A stretch of DNA of 64,000 nucleotides, from contig CAZQKX010000009.1 in assembly GCA_964594065.1 (NCBI GenBank), positions 1 through 64,000 on the forward strand. The letters are read 5' to 3'. The stretch's first letter is position 1; each line of letters begins with the position of its first letter. A program made the position numbers and the translations under genes. The notes under the pieces are model-generated. The model was given only the letters and a program-made list of their open reading frames with translations, ran no database searches and was not told where the DNA came from. The stretch is from 4572-13 sp964594065. GTDB lineage: Bacteria; Planctomycetota; Phycisphaerae; Sedimentisphaerales; Anaerohalosphaeraceae. This document shows, one piece after another, positions 49,478-59,369 of this stretch.

Positions 49478-51853
49478 ATGAAGCGATTGAATCAAAAAGC
49501 AACGTATTGTTTGATCTTTTCTGTCATTGTATTCGGATTCTTGTGGTTTGCTTTCGCTGCCACACAAAATCAAAATCAATCTACACCGGACCCGTCAGGT
49601 TATCTCGGTTCTTCGGAATGTCGTCCCTGCCATGAACGCTTCTATCAGCTATGGGCTCCTTCTCATCATGGACTTGCAATGCAGCCGTATACGGCTGAAT
49701 TTGCGGCCAAAAATCTGATCTCTCAAAAAGAAGACATTAAAATTGGTCCGGCACGTTATCACGCGGTCATTGACGAGAAGGGTGGTTATGTCATCGAAAA
49801 GACGGCCAAGGGAGAACAAAAATACCCGATTCTTCATGTACTCGGCGGTAAAAACGTGTATTACTTTTTGACACCGATGCAACGCGGGGTACTTCAGGTT
49901 CTGCCTCTGGCTTATGATGTCCAGCGCCGGGAGTGGTTCGACACCGCCGCCAGCGCGGTTCGCCATTTTCCGGACAGAACTGACGAAGCGATCCACTGGA
50001 AAGACCGCCCCTATGCATTCAATACCTCCTGTTACAGTTGTCACGTTAGTCAACTGGTCAAAAATTATGATCCGAAGACGGATTCTTATAACACCACGTG
50101 GAAGGAGCCGGGCATTAACTGCGAAGCCTGCCATGGTCCTGCCGAAGAACATGTGCGTGTTTGCCTGGAGGCTCCGGAAGGCACTGTCCCAAAGGACTTA
50201 AAACTTGATACGATCACTCAAAGCCGGGGTTTCACACAGCATCAAACAAATACAGCCTGTTCGGTTTGCCATGCGAAGATGAGCGCGATTACCAACGAAT
50301 TTATTCCCGGCGAGGATTTCTTTCAGCATTACGATTTGCTGACGCTGGAGAATATTGATTTTTATCCCGATGGGCGTGATTTGGGTGAAAACTATACTTT
50401 TACATCATGGCGGATGAGCCCCTGTGCCAAGGCAAGTAAGCTGGATTGTATTTATTGCCATACGTCCAGCGGACGATATCGTTTCCACGGCGAGAAGGCA
50501 AACGAGGCATGCATGCCCTGTCATCAGAACAAGGTCAGCAATTTTGCGGCCCACTCGCGTCATGAACCGAAAACAGGGGTCAAAGAATGTATTCAATGTC
50601 ACATGCCGAAGACGGAATTTGGCCGGATGATTCGCAGCGACCATTCAATGCGTCCCCCAATGCCAAGCGCAACGGTCCAATTCAAATCACCGAACGCCTG
50701 CAACCTGTGTCATAAAGACAAGACTCCGCAATGGGCAGACCGGCACGTCAGAAAATGGCACAAGAAAGATTATCAGGCACACACACTCAAACTGGCATCC
50801 TGGATCGACCAAACCCGAAAGGGAAACTGGTCATCGCTTCCGGAAATACTCGAATACCTTCGATCCAAAGATAGGGATGAAGTTTTTTCGAACTCACTGG
50901 TTCGGCTATTGGGCAATTGCCCGGATACGAAAAAATGGCCTGTGTTCATTCAACTTTTGGAGAACGACCCATCGCCGCTAATCCGCGCCAGTGTCGCAAG
51001 TGCACTTGAGGACGACCTTAACGAAAAGACCATCCCCGTACTTTTCAAGGCGGTCAATGATCCCTACCGGTTAGTACGAATACGGACGGCTTCGACGCTG
51101 GCTTCGTTACCGCCGGAAATGATTCCTCAAGATCAGCGAAAAAGCGTGAGCAGGGAGATGGAAGAATTTAAGTCCTCTCTTATGTCTCGTCCGGATGATG
51201 CGATGGCGCATTATAATCTTGGCAATTTCTACATGAACCGGCGAAAACCTGATGCCGCAGTAAATTCTTTTGAGACTTCGTTGAAATTGCAGAATGACTT
51301 CGTGGCAACCTACGTGAATGCTTCGCTGGCATACAATGCGTTAGGCCGGAATGATAAAGCCGTTGAGTCTTTGACAAAAGCGATCGATCTGGATCCGAAG
51401 AATAGCGCAGCGCATTTAAATCTGGCGTTGCTGTACGGCGAGATGGGCGACTATCCGCAAGCCGAGGTACAGTTCCGAAGGACATTTGAATTGGATCCGA
51501 GATCCGCTACGGCGGCTTACAATCTTGGCGTCCTTGCAGCTCAACGCAATATTTCCGAGGCGGTTGGTTGGTGCAAAAAAGCCTTTGACCTTGAACCGGA
51601 AAATGCAAAGTATGCGTATACACTTGGATTTTATTACCATCAAGCCGGAAGTACTGAACAGGCGATCGAAGTGTTGAGGCAGTTTGTGCAGCAGAAAACG
51701 ACCAACGTGAATATTTATTTGTTCTTAGGCCAGATCTATCAGCAGCGCCGCGATTTTAAGAATGCGATCCAGGTTTATCAAATTGCTGCCGAAAACGACC
51801 AATTATCAAGCCAGGACCGCTCGGCTTTCCAGCAGTTGATAGAACAGTTTTAG
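49478..51853 (+). CDS. exported octaheme cytochrome c with HEAT-like and TPR repeats
   Basis: ATG 49478 has GGAAG upstream and starts a signal anchor (residues about 10-28); the frame to 49412 adds an unlikely N-terminus. The 791-residue protein has eight CxxCH haem-binding motifs in its first 60 percent: CRPCH, CYSCH, CEACH, CSVCH, CIYCH, CMPCH, CIQCH and CNLCH. A HEAT-like region follows (LLENDPSPLIRASVASALED, VNDPYRLVRIRTASTLASLP), and about six TPRs end the protein (AAHLNLALLYGEMGDYPQAE). It lies outside the inner membrane. Similar cytochrome/TPR fusions are found in Planctomycetota; the electron partner is unknown. It is probably not part of the flagellar set. Confidence 0.9.
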   Translation: MKRLNQKATYCLIFSVIVFGFLWFAFAATQNQNQSTPDPSGYLGSSECRPCHERFYQLWAPSHHGLAMQPYTAEFAAKNLISQKEDIKIGPARYHAVIDEKGGYVIEKTAKGEQKYPILHVLGGKNVYYFLTPMQRGVLQVLPLAYDVQRREWFDTAASAVRHFPDRTDEAIHWKDRPYAFNTSCYSCHVSQLVKNYDPKTDSYNTTWKEPGINCEACHGPAEEHVRVCLEAPEGTVPKDLKLDTITQSRGFTQHQTNTACSVCHAKMSAITNEFIPGEDFFQHYDLLTLENIDFYPDGRDLGENYTFTSWRMSPCAKASKLDCIYCHTSSGRYRFHGEKANEACMPCHQNKVSNFAAHSRHEPKTGVKECIQCHMPKTEFGRMIRSDHSMRPPMPSATVQFKSPNACNLCHKDKTPQWADRHVRKWHKKDYQAHTLKLASWIDQTRKGNWSSLPEILEYLRSKDRDEVFSNSLVRLLGNCPDTKKWPVFIQLLENDPSPLIRASVASALEDDLNEKTIPVLFKAVNDPYRLVRIRTASTLASLPPEMIPQDQRKSVSREMEEFKSSLMSRPDDAMAHYNLGNFYMNRRKPDAAVNSFETSLKLQNDFVATYVNASLAYNALGRNDKAVESLTKAIDLDPKNSAAHLNLALLYGEMGDYPQAEVQFRRTFELDPRSATAAYNLGVLAAQRNISEAVGWCKKAFDLEPENAKYAYTLGFYYHQAGSTEQAIEVLRQFVQQKTTNVNIYLFLGQIYQQRRDFKNAIQVYQIAAENDQLSSQDRSAFQQLIEQF

Positions 51854-51903
51854 GACAATACGTTTGATCAGAGTCTTCGGGGATCGGACAAAAATCTTCT
51901 GCG

Positions 51904-51922
51904 GACTCACGTAAGTCTTTTT
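51904..51922 (+). terminator. weak terminator-like palindrome after the cytochrome gene
   Basis: GGACTCACGTAAGTC, nearly a perfect palindrome, is followed by TTTTTATT. The stem is short and has almost no loop, so this is only a candidate. Confidence 0.3.
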
Positions 51923-51971
51923 ATTAAAACGACAAAGCCTTCCTCTTGTTTTTATAATTTTTTATTTTCAC

Positions 51972-52000
51972 TTGACATTTATGTGCGATTATCTTAAACT
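51972..52000 (+). promoter_or_regulatory. sigma-70-type promoter of the TetR/efflux operon
   Basis: TTGACA (51972-51977), 17 bases, then TAAACT (51995-52000). The start would be near 52007. TAAAC at 51995-51999 and GTTTA at 52017-52021 form an inverted repeat across the start site, which could be a TetR operator. Confidence 0.55.
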
Positions 52001-52055
52001 GGTATTTTAAATAGACGTTTAACATAAGGCAGGGAAAGTCAAAAGGAATCAGACT

Positions 52056-52712
52056 ATGGCAAAGCGAAAAGATGGATTGGAGCGAAAAGCACTGCTTCTT
52101 GAGGCGGCTACAAAAGTCTTTGCTGAAAAAGGCTTTAGAGATACTACCATTGCGGATATCTGTGCTGCGGCCCACTCGAATACCGCATCGGTCAACTATT
52201 ATTATGGCTCCAAGGAAGAGCTCTATGCGGAGGTCTGGAAGAATGCGTTTCATAAAGCATTAAAAAAATATCCGCCTGACATGGGGCTTACGCCAGAATC
52301 AACCCCTGAGGAAACTTTAAAGGCGTTTATTAAATCGCTGCTTTACAAAATGCTGGCAGGCGGAGAGCTGGGATATGCCGGTCAGATTCTGTTAATGGAG
52401 ATCGCAAATCAAACCGAGGCATTGGATTTAGTTAAGAAAGATGCGATCGAACCGATGCGGATGCGGATGCGGGCTATTTTAAAACAATTACTGGGTCCGG
52501 CGGCAACCGAGCAGCAAATTGCTTTTTGCTCGATGAGCATCGTTCATCAGTGCATCGGGCTTGGTTTTAAAAAGGGGCATCTTCCGCCGACATTTAATGT
52601 GATGAATAAACCTGAACTGTTTGAGCCGCTGGCCGATCATATTACCCGTTTTTCATTGGCCGGCGTTTCAGCGATCAAAGAGCAAATCAAACATTCACAG
52701 TCTGGAGAATAA
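52056..52712 (+). CDS. TetR-family repressor of the adjacent efflux operon
   Basis: The 218-residue protein has a TetR helix-turn-helix: KALLLEAATKVFAEKGFRDT, TIADICAAAHSNTASVNYYY, GSKEELYAEVW. The C-terminal domain resembles the CerR/YbiH (DUF1956) group: MEIANQTEALDLVKKDAIEP, then FCSMSIVHQCIGLGFKKGHL. By family it represses its own operon until a ligand binds. It is the first gene of four; the outer-membrane gene begins 1 base after it. AAAGGA precedes the ATG. Confidence 0.92.
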   Translation: MAKRKDGLERKALLLEAATKVFAEKGFRDTTIADICAAAHSNTASVNYYYGSKEELYAEVWKNAFHKALKKYPPDMGLTPESTPEETLKAFIKSLLYKMLAGGELGYAGQILLMEIANQTEALDLVKKDAIEPMRMRMRAILKQLLGPAATEQQIAFCSMSIVHQCIGLGFKKGHLPPTFNVMNKPELFEPLADHITRFSLAGVSAIKEQIKHSQSGE

Positions 52713-52713
52713 C

Positions 52714-54135
52714 GTGTTACAAAACAGGCGAATGATAAGTCGGCTTTGGTGTATTTCGGCAGGGGTATTCCTGTTGCTGGTTGCCAACGGCTGCAGGCAG
52801 GGCGAGCAGAAAGTGGTGAGCCCTTCTTTTAAACTGCCGGCGGAATTTTCATCACGCGGAGGAGAAGCACTCCCTGAAAAATGGTGGCAGTCGTTTCATG
52901 ATCCGCAGTTGGATGCGCTGGTCGAGCAGGCGATTAATGATAATTTTACAATTCGTTCGGCATGGGATCGCCTTACGCAGGCTGAACAGATCGCGATTAA
53001 AACCGGAGCCAGCCTGTATCCGTCTGTTTATTATCAGACCGGTGCTGGCCGTATACGCCAGGAAGTGGGCGATGTAACGGCCTATCGTTCAGATTACTCG
53101 GCATCGCTGACCGTCTCGTATGAAGTTGATTTGTGGGGACGCATAAAGTCCTCTCAGCAGGCCGCGGTTCTGGATGCCGAAGCCGCCCGGGAAAATGTGA
53201 ACACGGCGGCCATCACACTCAGCGCGGCCATCGCCAAAACCTGGTATCAGCTCGCTGAGGCAAAAGAAAAAAGCCGGGTTATTTACCGGCAATATGAAAC
53301 CAATACAAAAGTGCTCAAGGTTATTAAGCTTCAGTTCAGACAGGGACAAATCGGAGCTGCTGATGTGTTCAGGCAGCAGCAGCTTGCCGAGTCCAGCCGG
53401 GGCCAACATATTCAAAATGAAGAAAGAGTTATGCTGCTTCAGCATCAGCTTTCGGTCCTGATCGGAAAAGCGCCGATGGCGTGGTGGGCAGATGAATCCA
53501 TCGAATTGGTTGAGCTTAACGCAATGCCGGCGGTTGATGTTCCCGCTGTTGTGATTCAACGGCGTCCCGATGTACTCAGTGCTTATAAAGCGGTCCAGGC
53601 TGCCGACAGCCGGGTTGCTGCGGCGATTGCCGACCAGTACCCTGCGATCAGCCTGTCCTCATCGGTTGAAACATCGGCCGGAAAGGTGCAAAATCTATTT
53701 GATGACTGGCAGGCGAATCTGGCGGCAAATCTGGCCGGTCCGCTGTTGGATGCCGGACTTCGTAAAGCGGAGGTCGAGCGAACCAAAGCGGTGATGTCTG
53801 AAATGCTGAATAATTACAGTCAGTCGGTTCTGGAGGCACTGCAGGAAGTCGAAGATGCGGTTAAGCAGGAATATTATCAGCGGAAGTATGTGGAGAATTT
53901 ACAGAAGCAGCTTGCACTGGCCCATCAGGTTTATGACCGGACCCGGCAGCGTTATATCAAAGGTCAAATTGATTACATCCGCGTGCTGGAATCGCTCATT
54001 TCACAGCAGACCCTCGAGCAGAGAGAACTGGCCGCACGTCGGCTTCTCGTCGAGCATCGGATTGATTTGTGCAGGGCCATAGCGGGCAGTTGGCCACTGC
54101 AGCGACCGGAAAAAACGCAATCAAAAAGCAACTAA
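52714..54135 (+). CDS. TolC-like outer-membrane efflux lipoprotein (NodT family)
   Basis: The GTG at 52714 has GGAG 7 bases upstream; an open frame from 52621 overlaps the TetR gene and is unlikely. The 473-residue product has a lipoprotein signal (VANGC), EKWWQSFHDPQLDALVEQAI, NDNFTIRSAWDRLTQAEQIA, and the paired repeats of an outer-membrane factor (RPDVLSAYKAVQAADSRVAA, YPAISLSSSVETSAG). It gives the outer-membrane channel of the tripartite pump encoded next. Confidence 0.9.
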   Translation: MLQNRRMISRLWCISAGVFLLLVANGCRQGEQKVVSPSFKLPAEFSSRGGEALPEKWWQSFHDPQLDALVEQAINDNFTIRSAWDRLTQAEQIAIKTGASLYPSVYYQTGAGRIRQEVGDVTAYRSDYSASLTVSYEVDLWGRIKSSQQAAVLDAEAARENVNTAAITLSAAIAKTWYQLAEAKEKSRVIYRQYETNTKVLKVIKLQFRQGQIGAADVFRQQQLAESSRGQHIQNEERVMLLQHQLSVLIGKAPMAWWADESIELVELNAMPAVDVPAVVIQRRPDVLSAYKAVQAADSRVAAAIADQYPAISLSSSVETSAGKVQNLFDDWQANLAANLAGPLLDAGLRKAEVERTKAVMSEMLNNYSQSVLEALQEVEDAVKQEYYQRKYVENLQKQLALAHQVYDRTRQRYIKGQIDYIRVLESLISQQTLEQRELAARRLLVEHRIDLCRAIAGSWPLQRPEKTQSKSN

Positions 54136-54159
54136 TTTATTGATAAAAAAGGACAACCC

Positions 54160-55449
54160 ATGGAGACAGAAAACATAAACCAAAGAAACGAATCGAAGGC
54201 GCCTTCAATCGCGTCGTTAAAATGGTCGTTGCGGTTTCTCTTCAAAGTTGTGCTGCCGATCGTCTGTGTGGTTGGTGCGATATTATTTGCCGTTTTTCTT
54301 ATCAAGACCGGGCCGAAAGCCGAACGCAAAAAACCGCAGCAGCAGGCTCGCCAGGTTACCGTCAAGACCCTTACTCGGGAAGATTTGATGACGACGGTCA
54401 ATGCGACAGGGACCGTCATTGCCGCCCGGCAGATTACCGTCAATCCGGAAGTGTCCGGCCGGATTACAACGATGCAGCCGGAAGTGGTTCCCGGCGGACT
54501 CATTCGCAAAGGTCAGGATCTGATCCGCATTGACCGGCGGGATTACGACGCCATTGTTAAGCAGAAAGAAAGTGACCTGGCACGCGCCCAGCTGGCGCTT
54601 AAACAAGAGTACGGCAATCAGATTGTCGCCGCACAGGAATATGAAATGCTTGCGGAGATCATCGACGAAACAGAGACGGAACTGGTTCTGCGCAAACCGC
54701 ATCTGAAAGACGCCAAAGCAGCGCTGACGGCGTCTGTAGCGGCTCTTGAGAAAGCCAGGCTTGATGTACGACGGTGTGTTGTGACGGCGCCGTTTAATGC
54801 GATCATTCAGGAGAAATTTGTTGATGTTGGCGCACGTGTTTCACCCACCAGTCCGCTTCTGTCGATCATCGGGACCGATGAATTCTGGATTGAACTCAAG
54901 GTCTCTGTTGATCAGTTGAAATGGATCACTGTCCCGGACAACAATGAAACCAAAGGTTCGAAGGTCAAAATCTACAATCCGTCAGTTTGGGGCCCCGATG
55001 TGTACCGCCAAGGGGCTGTGATTCGCCTGCTGGGGCAACTGGAAGAAAAAGGCAGACGGGCTCAACTGCTTGTTTCCGTTAAAGATCCCTTGTGTTTGGA
55101 TGCCCGGTTGGATTCGCAGCCAAGGTTATTGATCGATTCTTATGTTTCTGCAGAAATTGAAGGCAAAAAACTTGATTCCGTAATTATCGTCAAACGCAAT
55201 TACCTGCACGATGGCGATAATGTCTGGGTGATGAACGATCAAAACAGGCTTGAGATTCGTCCGGTTAAGATTATTTTCAGGGATCCTGATGTCGTATACA
55301 TTATCGAGGGGATTTGTCAGGACGAGAATGTTATCACTTCGGATATTTCCGCACCGGTCAATGGGATGCTGCTGCGACTTGAAGGACAGTTGGCATCGCC
55401 AATGCCTTTCGATTCGGCAGATGACAAGAAAGGGCGAGAGGATCAATAA
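54160..55449 (+). CDS. RND efflux periplasmic adaptor (membrane fusion protein)
   Basis: The 429-residue product has an N-terminal membrane helix (about 25-50), NATGTVIAARQITVNPEVSG, RITTMQPEVVPGGLIRKGQD, LIRIDRRDYDAIVKQKESDL, a helical hairpin, then VTAPFNAIIQEKFVDVGARV and LLSIIGTDEFWIELKVSVDQ. This is the lipoyl/hairpin/barrel order of HlyD/AcrA-like adaptors. Its stop overlaps the start of the pump gene (TAATG). Confidence 0.92.
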   Translation: METENINQRNESKAPSIASLKWSLRFLFKVVLPIVCVVGAILFAVFLIKTGPKAERKKPQQQARQVTVKTLTREDLMTTVNATGTVIAARQITVNPEVSGRITTMQPEVVPGGLIRKGQDLIRIDRRDYDAIVKQKESDLARAQLALKQEYGNQIVAAQEYEMLAEIIDETETELVLRKPHLKDAKAALTASVAALEKARLDVRRCVVTAPFNAIIQEKFVDVGARVSPTSPLLSIIGTDEFWIELKVSVDQLKWITVPDNNETKGSKVKIYNPSVWGPDVYRQGAVIRLLGQLEEKGRRAQLLVSVKDPLCLDARLDSQPRLLIDSYVSAEIEGKKLDSVIIVKRNYLHDGDNVWVMNDQNRLEIRPVKIIFRDPDVVYIIEGICQDENVITSDISAPVNGMLLRLEGQLASPMPFDSADDKKGREDQ

Positions 55450-58400
55450 TGGATCAACTGAAACCATTGCCGGATGATACCAAAGGCCCCATTGCCTGGA
55501 TGACGCATAACCGGGTAACACCGAATTTGCTGATGATTGTGCTGATTTTCGGTGGTTTTTGGATTGCATCAACGATTAAACAGGAATTTATCCCGGAATT
55601 TGATCTGGATCGGGTCACTGTTATGGTTCCGTATCCCGGTTCCAGTCCTGAAGAAGTTGAACAGGGGATTATTCTGGCGGTCGAAGAAGCCATTCGCGGT
55701 CTTGACGGGATCAAGGAAATTACCGCTACCGCCTCCGAAGGTTACGGGATGGTGATGGCTGAATTGTTAGAAGGCCAGGACAATCAACGCATTTACCAGG
55801 ACATCAAGCAGGAGATCGACCGTATTACCACGTTTCCGGAAGACGCCGAAGAGCCGGAAGTAACGATGCTGATTCGTCGAAATGAAGTCCTTCAACTTCA
55901 GATCTATGGCGACGTTTCCGAATGGGTGCTGCGCGAATTGGCCGAGCAGGTCCGTGACAGCTTGCTTCAGGATCCCGGCATCTCTCAGATTGAATTAAAC
56001 GGTGCGCGTAATTATGAAATCCAAATCCTGATCGATCAGCACACACTCCAGCGGTATGGATTGACGCTTCAAGACGTGGCCAATAAGATCCGGGCAACAT
56101 CGATTGAACTGCCGGGCGGGTATATCGAGACCTCCGGCGGCGATCTATTACTGCGTGTTAAGGATCGTCGAGACTGGGCCGGAGAATTTGCGCAGATTCC
56201 CATCATCACCACTGAAGACGGCTCTGTTTTACGACTTGAGGAAATTGCTCAGGTCAAAGATGATTTCGAGGATACCGATAAGGCGGCTTTTTATGACGGC
56301 AAGCGGGCGATTGGTATTGCGGTCTATCGTATTGGCGATCAAACGCCGATCAGTGTCTCTGACGCTGCCCATCAGGCGATGGAAAGGATTGAATCGCAGC
56401 TTCCCCCCGGCATTCACTGGACGGTCAACAATGACATGTCAGATATCTATCGCCAGCGTATGCATCTGCTGCTGAAAAATGCGGCCTATGGCTTGATTCT
56501 CGTTCTTTTGCTGCTGGGATGTTTCCTGGAATTCAAACTTGCACTGTGGGTTACGATAGGTATTCCGACTTCATTTTTAGGTGCCTTTTTATTACTGCCG
56601 CAGTTTGACGCATCCATAAACATGATCTCTATGTTCGCTTTTATTATTGCGTTGGGGATTGTGGTTGATGACGCGATTGTTGTCGGCGAAAATGTCTATG
56701 AATATCGCAACCGCGGCATGGACTATATCAAAGCGGCTATTATGGGGGCCCGTGATGTAGCCCAGCCGGTGACGTTTAGTATTTTAACCAATATGGTAGC
56801 TTTCCTGCCGCTTTGTTTTGTCTCCGGTATTATGGGCAAATTCTTCAGGATCATTCCAATCGTGGTCATTACGGTTTTTGCTATTTCATGGATCGAATCA
56901 TTGGTGATTTTGCCGTCTCATCTGGCCCATGCGCATCGGCGAAGCAAAAGCCGGATAGCAACGTTTCTGCATGAGCGGCAACAGGTGTTCAGTCGTTGGT
57001 GTGAACGGTTTATCGAAAATCGTTTTGCCCCGTTTTTGGATTTCTCGATAAAATACAGGCAGATTACCATTGCGCTGGGAATTGCGATCTTGGTAGGCAT
57101 TCTCGGATTTGTCGCAAGTGGACGTATTGGCGTTCTTCCCATGCCGAGGGTAGAATCGGATGTGGCCATCGTTAGCGCAGCATTGCCGTTTGGAAGCCCC
57201 ATGTCAAGGGTCAAAGAAGTCGGCGATTTGCTGGTCGAAAAAGCCCAAGCGGTTATTCGTGACAACGGCGGCGATCTTTTGAGTGAAGGAATTTTTCTGA
57301 ATATTAACGAAAATTCCGTGGAAGTATTCGTATATTTGACCGATCCGGAAATTCGCCCCATCGGCACATCAGAATTTACCGTACAATGGCGTCAGGCAAT
57401 TGGCCGGGTCACAGGTTTGGAAATGATTCGGTTTGAAGCGAACCGCGGCGGCCCCGGCGGCGGTGCCAATTTAACGATAGAATTGAGCCACCGGGATATC
57501 GAGGTCCTTGACAGAGCAAGTCAGGCATTGGCCGATATGCTAGCCGATTTTCCAACGGTTAAAGATATTGATGACGGCTATATCCCGGGCAAGGAACAGT
57601 TGGATTTTAACATCAAACCGCAGGGTCAAAGCTTGGGATTGACATCGCAGGAAGTGGCCCGGCAGGTTCGTAATTCCTTCTATGGTTCCGAAGCCCTTCG
57701 TCAGCAGCGCGGCCGCAATGAAGTCAAAGTACGTGTAAAACTACCCGAGAGCCAGCGGTCCAGCGAATATGATATCGAACAACTTCTAATCCGTACACCT
57801 GCGGGAACGGATGTGCCGCTGATGCAGGTTGCCGAGGTTACTCGCGGCCGTTCCTATACCAGTATTCAGCGGCGAAATGCCCGCCGGACCGTGACGGTTA
57901 CAGCCAATGTTGAACCGGTCAGCGAAACCAGTAAAATACAGGATACGTTGAAACAGGAACTCTTGCCTCAGTTAGCGGCCAATTATCCCGGCCTGTCCTA
58001 TGGGTGGGAAGGTCAGCAGGCCGATTTTGCTGAAAGCCTGAAAAGTCTTTTTGCGGGATTTGTGATTGCGATGCTGTGTATTTATGCGATGCTGGCCATC
58101 CCGTTTAAAAGCTATGCACAACCGCTGATCGTAATGGTTGCGATTCCTTTCGGCATTGTCGGTGCGGTACTTGGTCATATTATAATGGGCTATTCGCTCA
58201 GTATTATGACAATGATGGGGATTGTCGCGCTGTCCGGCGTTGTGGTCAATGATTCGCTGGTGCTGATTGATTATGCCAACCGGTTGCGAAGAGATCACGG
58301 CATCTCTGCCTTTGAAGCCATACACCAGGCCGGTGTACGACGATTTCGACCGATTATGCTGACGACTTTGACAACCTTTGGCGGGCTGGCCCCCATGATT

Positions 58401-58568
58401 TTTGAAACATCCATGCAGGCCCGTTTTTTGATTCCGATGGCTATTTCCTTAGGTTATGGGATATTATTTGCCACGACGATTACATTGGTCATTGTGCCTT
58501 GTCTTTACATGATATTGGATGATGCGGATAAACATTATCAGCGGTTCATGGATATTATCAAAACCTGA
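55449..58568 (+). CDS. RND-type efflux transporter (AcrB-like)
   Basis: The 1039-residue inner-membrane protein has twelve membrane helices in two sets with large periplasmic loops. ITATASEGYGMVMAELLEGQ, ALGIVVDDAIVVGENVYEYR (with the paired Asp of the proton relay), GIVALSGVVVNDSLVLIDYA and RFRPIMLTTLTTFGGLAPMI are RND signatures. Length is normal. Substrates cannot be told; the nearest type is HAE1-like drug or solvent efflux. The regulator, outer-membrane factor, adaptor and pump form a complete operon. Confidence 0.95.
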   Translation: MDQLKPLPDDTKGPIAWMTHNRVTPNLLMIVLIFGGFWIASTIKQEFIPEFDLDRVTVMVPYPGSSPEEVEQGIILAVEEAIRGLDGIKEITATASEGYGMVMAELLEGQDNQRIYQDIKQEIDRITTFPEDAEEPEVTMLIRRNEVLQLQIYGDVSEWVLRELAEQVRDSLLQDPGISQIELNGARNYEIQILIDQHTLQRYGLTLQDVANKIRATSIELPGGYIETSGGDLLLRVKDRRDWAGEFAQIPIITTEDGSVLRLEEIAQVKDDFEDTDKAAFYDGKRAIGIAVYRIGDQTPISVSDAAHQAMERIESQLPPGIHWTVNNDMSDIYRQRMHLLLKNAAYGLILVLLLLGCFLEFKLALWVTIGIPTSFLGAFLLLPQFDASINMISMFAFIIALGIVVDDAIVVGENVYEYRNRGMDYIKAAIMGARDVAQPVTFSILTNMVAFLPLCFVSGIMGKFFRIIPIVVITVFAISWIESLVILPSHLAHAHRRSKSRIATFLHERQQVFSRWCERFIENRFAPFLDFSIKYRQITIALGIAILVGILGFVASGRIGVLPMPRVESDVAIVSAALPFGSPMSRVKEVGDLLVEKAQAVIRDNGGDLLSEGIFLNINENSVEVFVYLTDPEIRPIGTSEFTVQWRQAIGRVTGLEMIRFEANRGGPGGGANLTIELSHRDIEVLDRASQALADMLADFPTVKDIDDGYIPGKEQLDFNIKPQGQSLGLTSQEVARQVRNSFYGSEALRQQRGRNEVKVRVKLPESQRSSEYDIEQLLIRTPAGTDVPLMQVAEVTRGRSYTSIQRRNARRTVTVTANVEPVSETSKIQDTLKQELLPQLAANYPGLSYGWEGQQADFAESLKSLFAGFVIAMLCIYAMLAIPFKSYAQPLIVMVAIPFGIVGAVLGHIIMGYSLSIMTMMGIVALSGVVVNDSLVLIDYANRLRRDHGISAFEAIHQAGVRRFRPIMLTTLTTFGGLAPMIFETSMQARFLIPMAISLGYGILFATTITLVIVPCLYMILDDADKHYQRFMDIIKT

Positions 58569-58805
58569 TCGGCGTTACGATAGAACAGGCCGGGTACACA
58601 ACGTCTGCTTGTGCCAAAAGTTATCAATATTTTCATTAAAATTGTGAAAATTATCAATCTTTTTGCTACTAAAAACAACTTTATTTTCGGTGAGAAAAAC
58701 ATATACGAACGGTTGTTTTTAAAAGTTAATAAGTATATATTGTTTGCGTTGCATTAGAAATGAGGAAATCAAGCAAATAGCTCGACAACTATAGGACCTT
58801 TTTTA

Positions 58806-59369
58806 ATGAGCCAATGCGAACAAAATCACGGGGGAGGGACGTCGGATATCTTGACAGAGATATATCGGGAGTATGATGGGTTTATTTGCTCTGTCATCCA
58901 ATTTGCCGCCAGAAACCGTGAAGACAGAGAGGATATCTACCAGGAGGTTTTCATTGCCTTGTCCTTAAAGGACAATCTGAACGAAATTCAGAATATTAAA
59001 GGTTACCTGTATCGTCTCGCTATCAATAAGGCCAATGAATTCCTTCGAAAAAAAATCTCTGGGGAACTGCGATTTAAAGAATACATGCAACTGCAGATAA
59101 ACAAGACGGAGAATCGCCCCGAACAGGAGTTGTTTACGGAGGACCAGATGGATGCGGTAACGAAATTGATCCGCGAGTATCTATCTGAAAAGGAATCAGA
59201 GGCCGTCTTACTTCGTTTTAAATATCATCATGATAATGAACAGGCGGCCCGGAAAATGAATGTGAAGAAGGAAACGGTGGTTCGCTATATTTCTGTGGGG
59301 TTGAAAAAATTACGTCAGATTGTTAAGGGTTCAGCAGAGGCTGATAAGGAACGAAGGGGCAAGTCATGA
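58806..59369 (+). CDS. ECF-type RNA polymerase sigma factor
   Basis: The 187-residue protein has region 2 (FAARNREDREDIYQEVFIAL, IKGYLYRLAINKANEFLRKK) and region 4 (LSEKESEAVLLRFKYHHDNE, QAARKMNVKKETVVRYISVG, LKKLRQIV) of sigma-70 factors and lacks regions 1 and 3, so it is ECF type. It overlaps the next gene, a zinc-finger anti-sigma, by 4 bases. The 237-base region upstream has two TTATCAAT copies but no promoter I can name. Confidence 0.93.
   Translation: MSQCEQNHGGGTSDILTEIYREYDGFICSVIQFAARNREDREDIYQEVFIALSLKDNLNEIQNIKGYLYRLAINKANEFLRKKISGELRFKEYMQLQINKTENRPEQELFTEDQMDAVTKLIREYLSEKESEAVLLRFKYHHDNEQAARKMNVKKETVVRYISVGLKKLRQIVKGSAEADKERRGKS

Noticed and set aside
58628..58664. Two TTATCAAT copies upstream of the ECF gene.
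   Set aside because: The region is AT-rich and the copies do not match a known ECF, DnaA or operator site.
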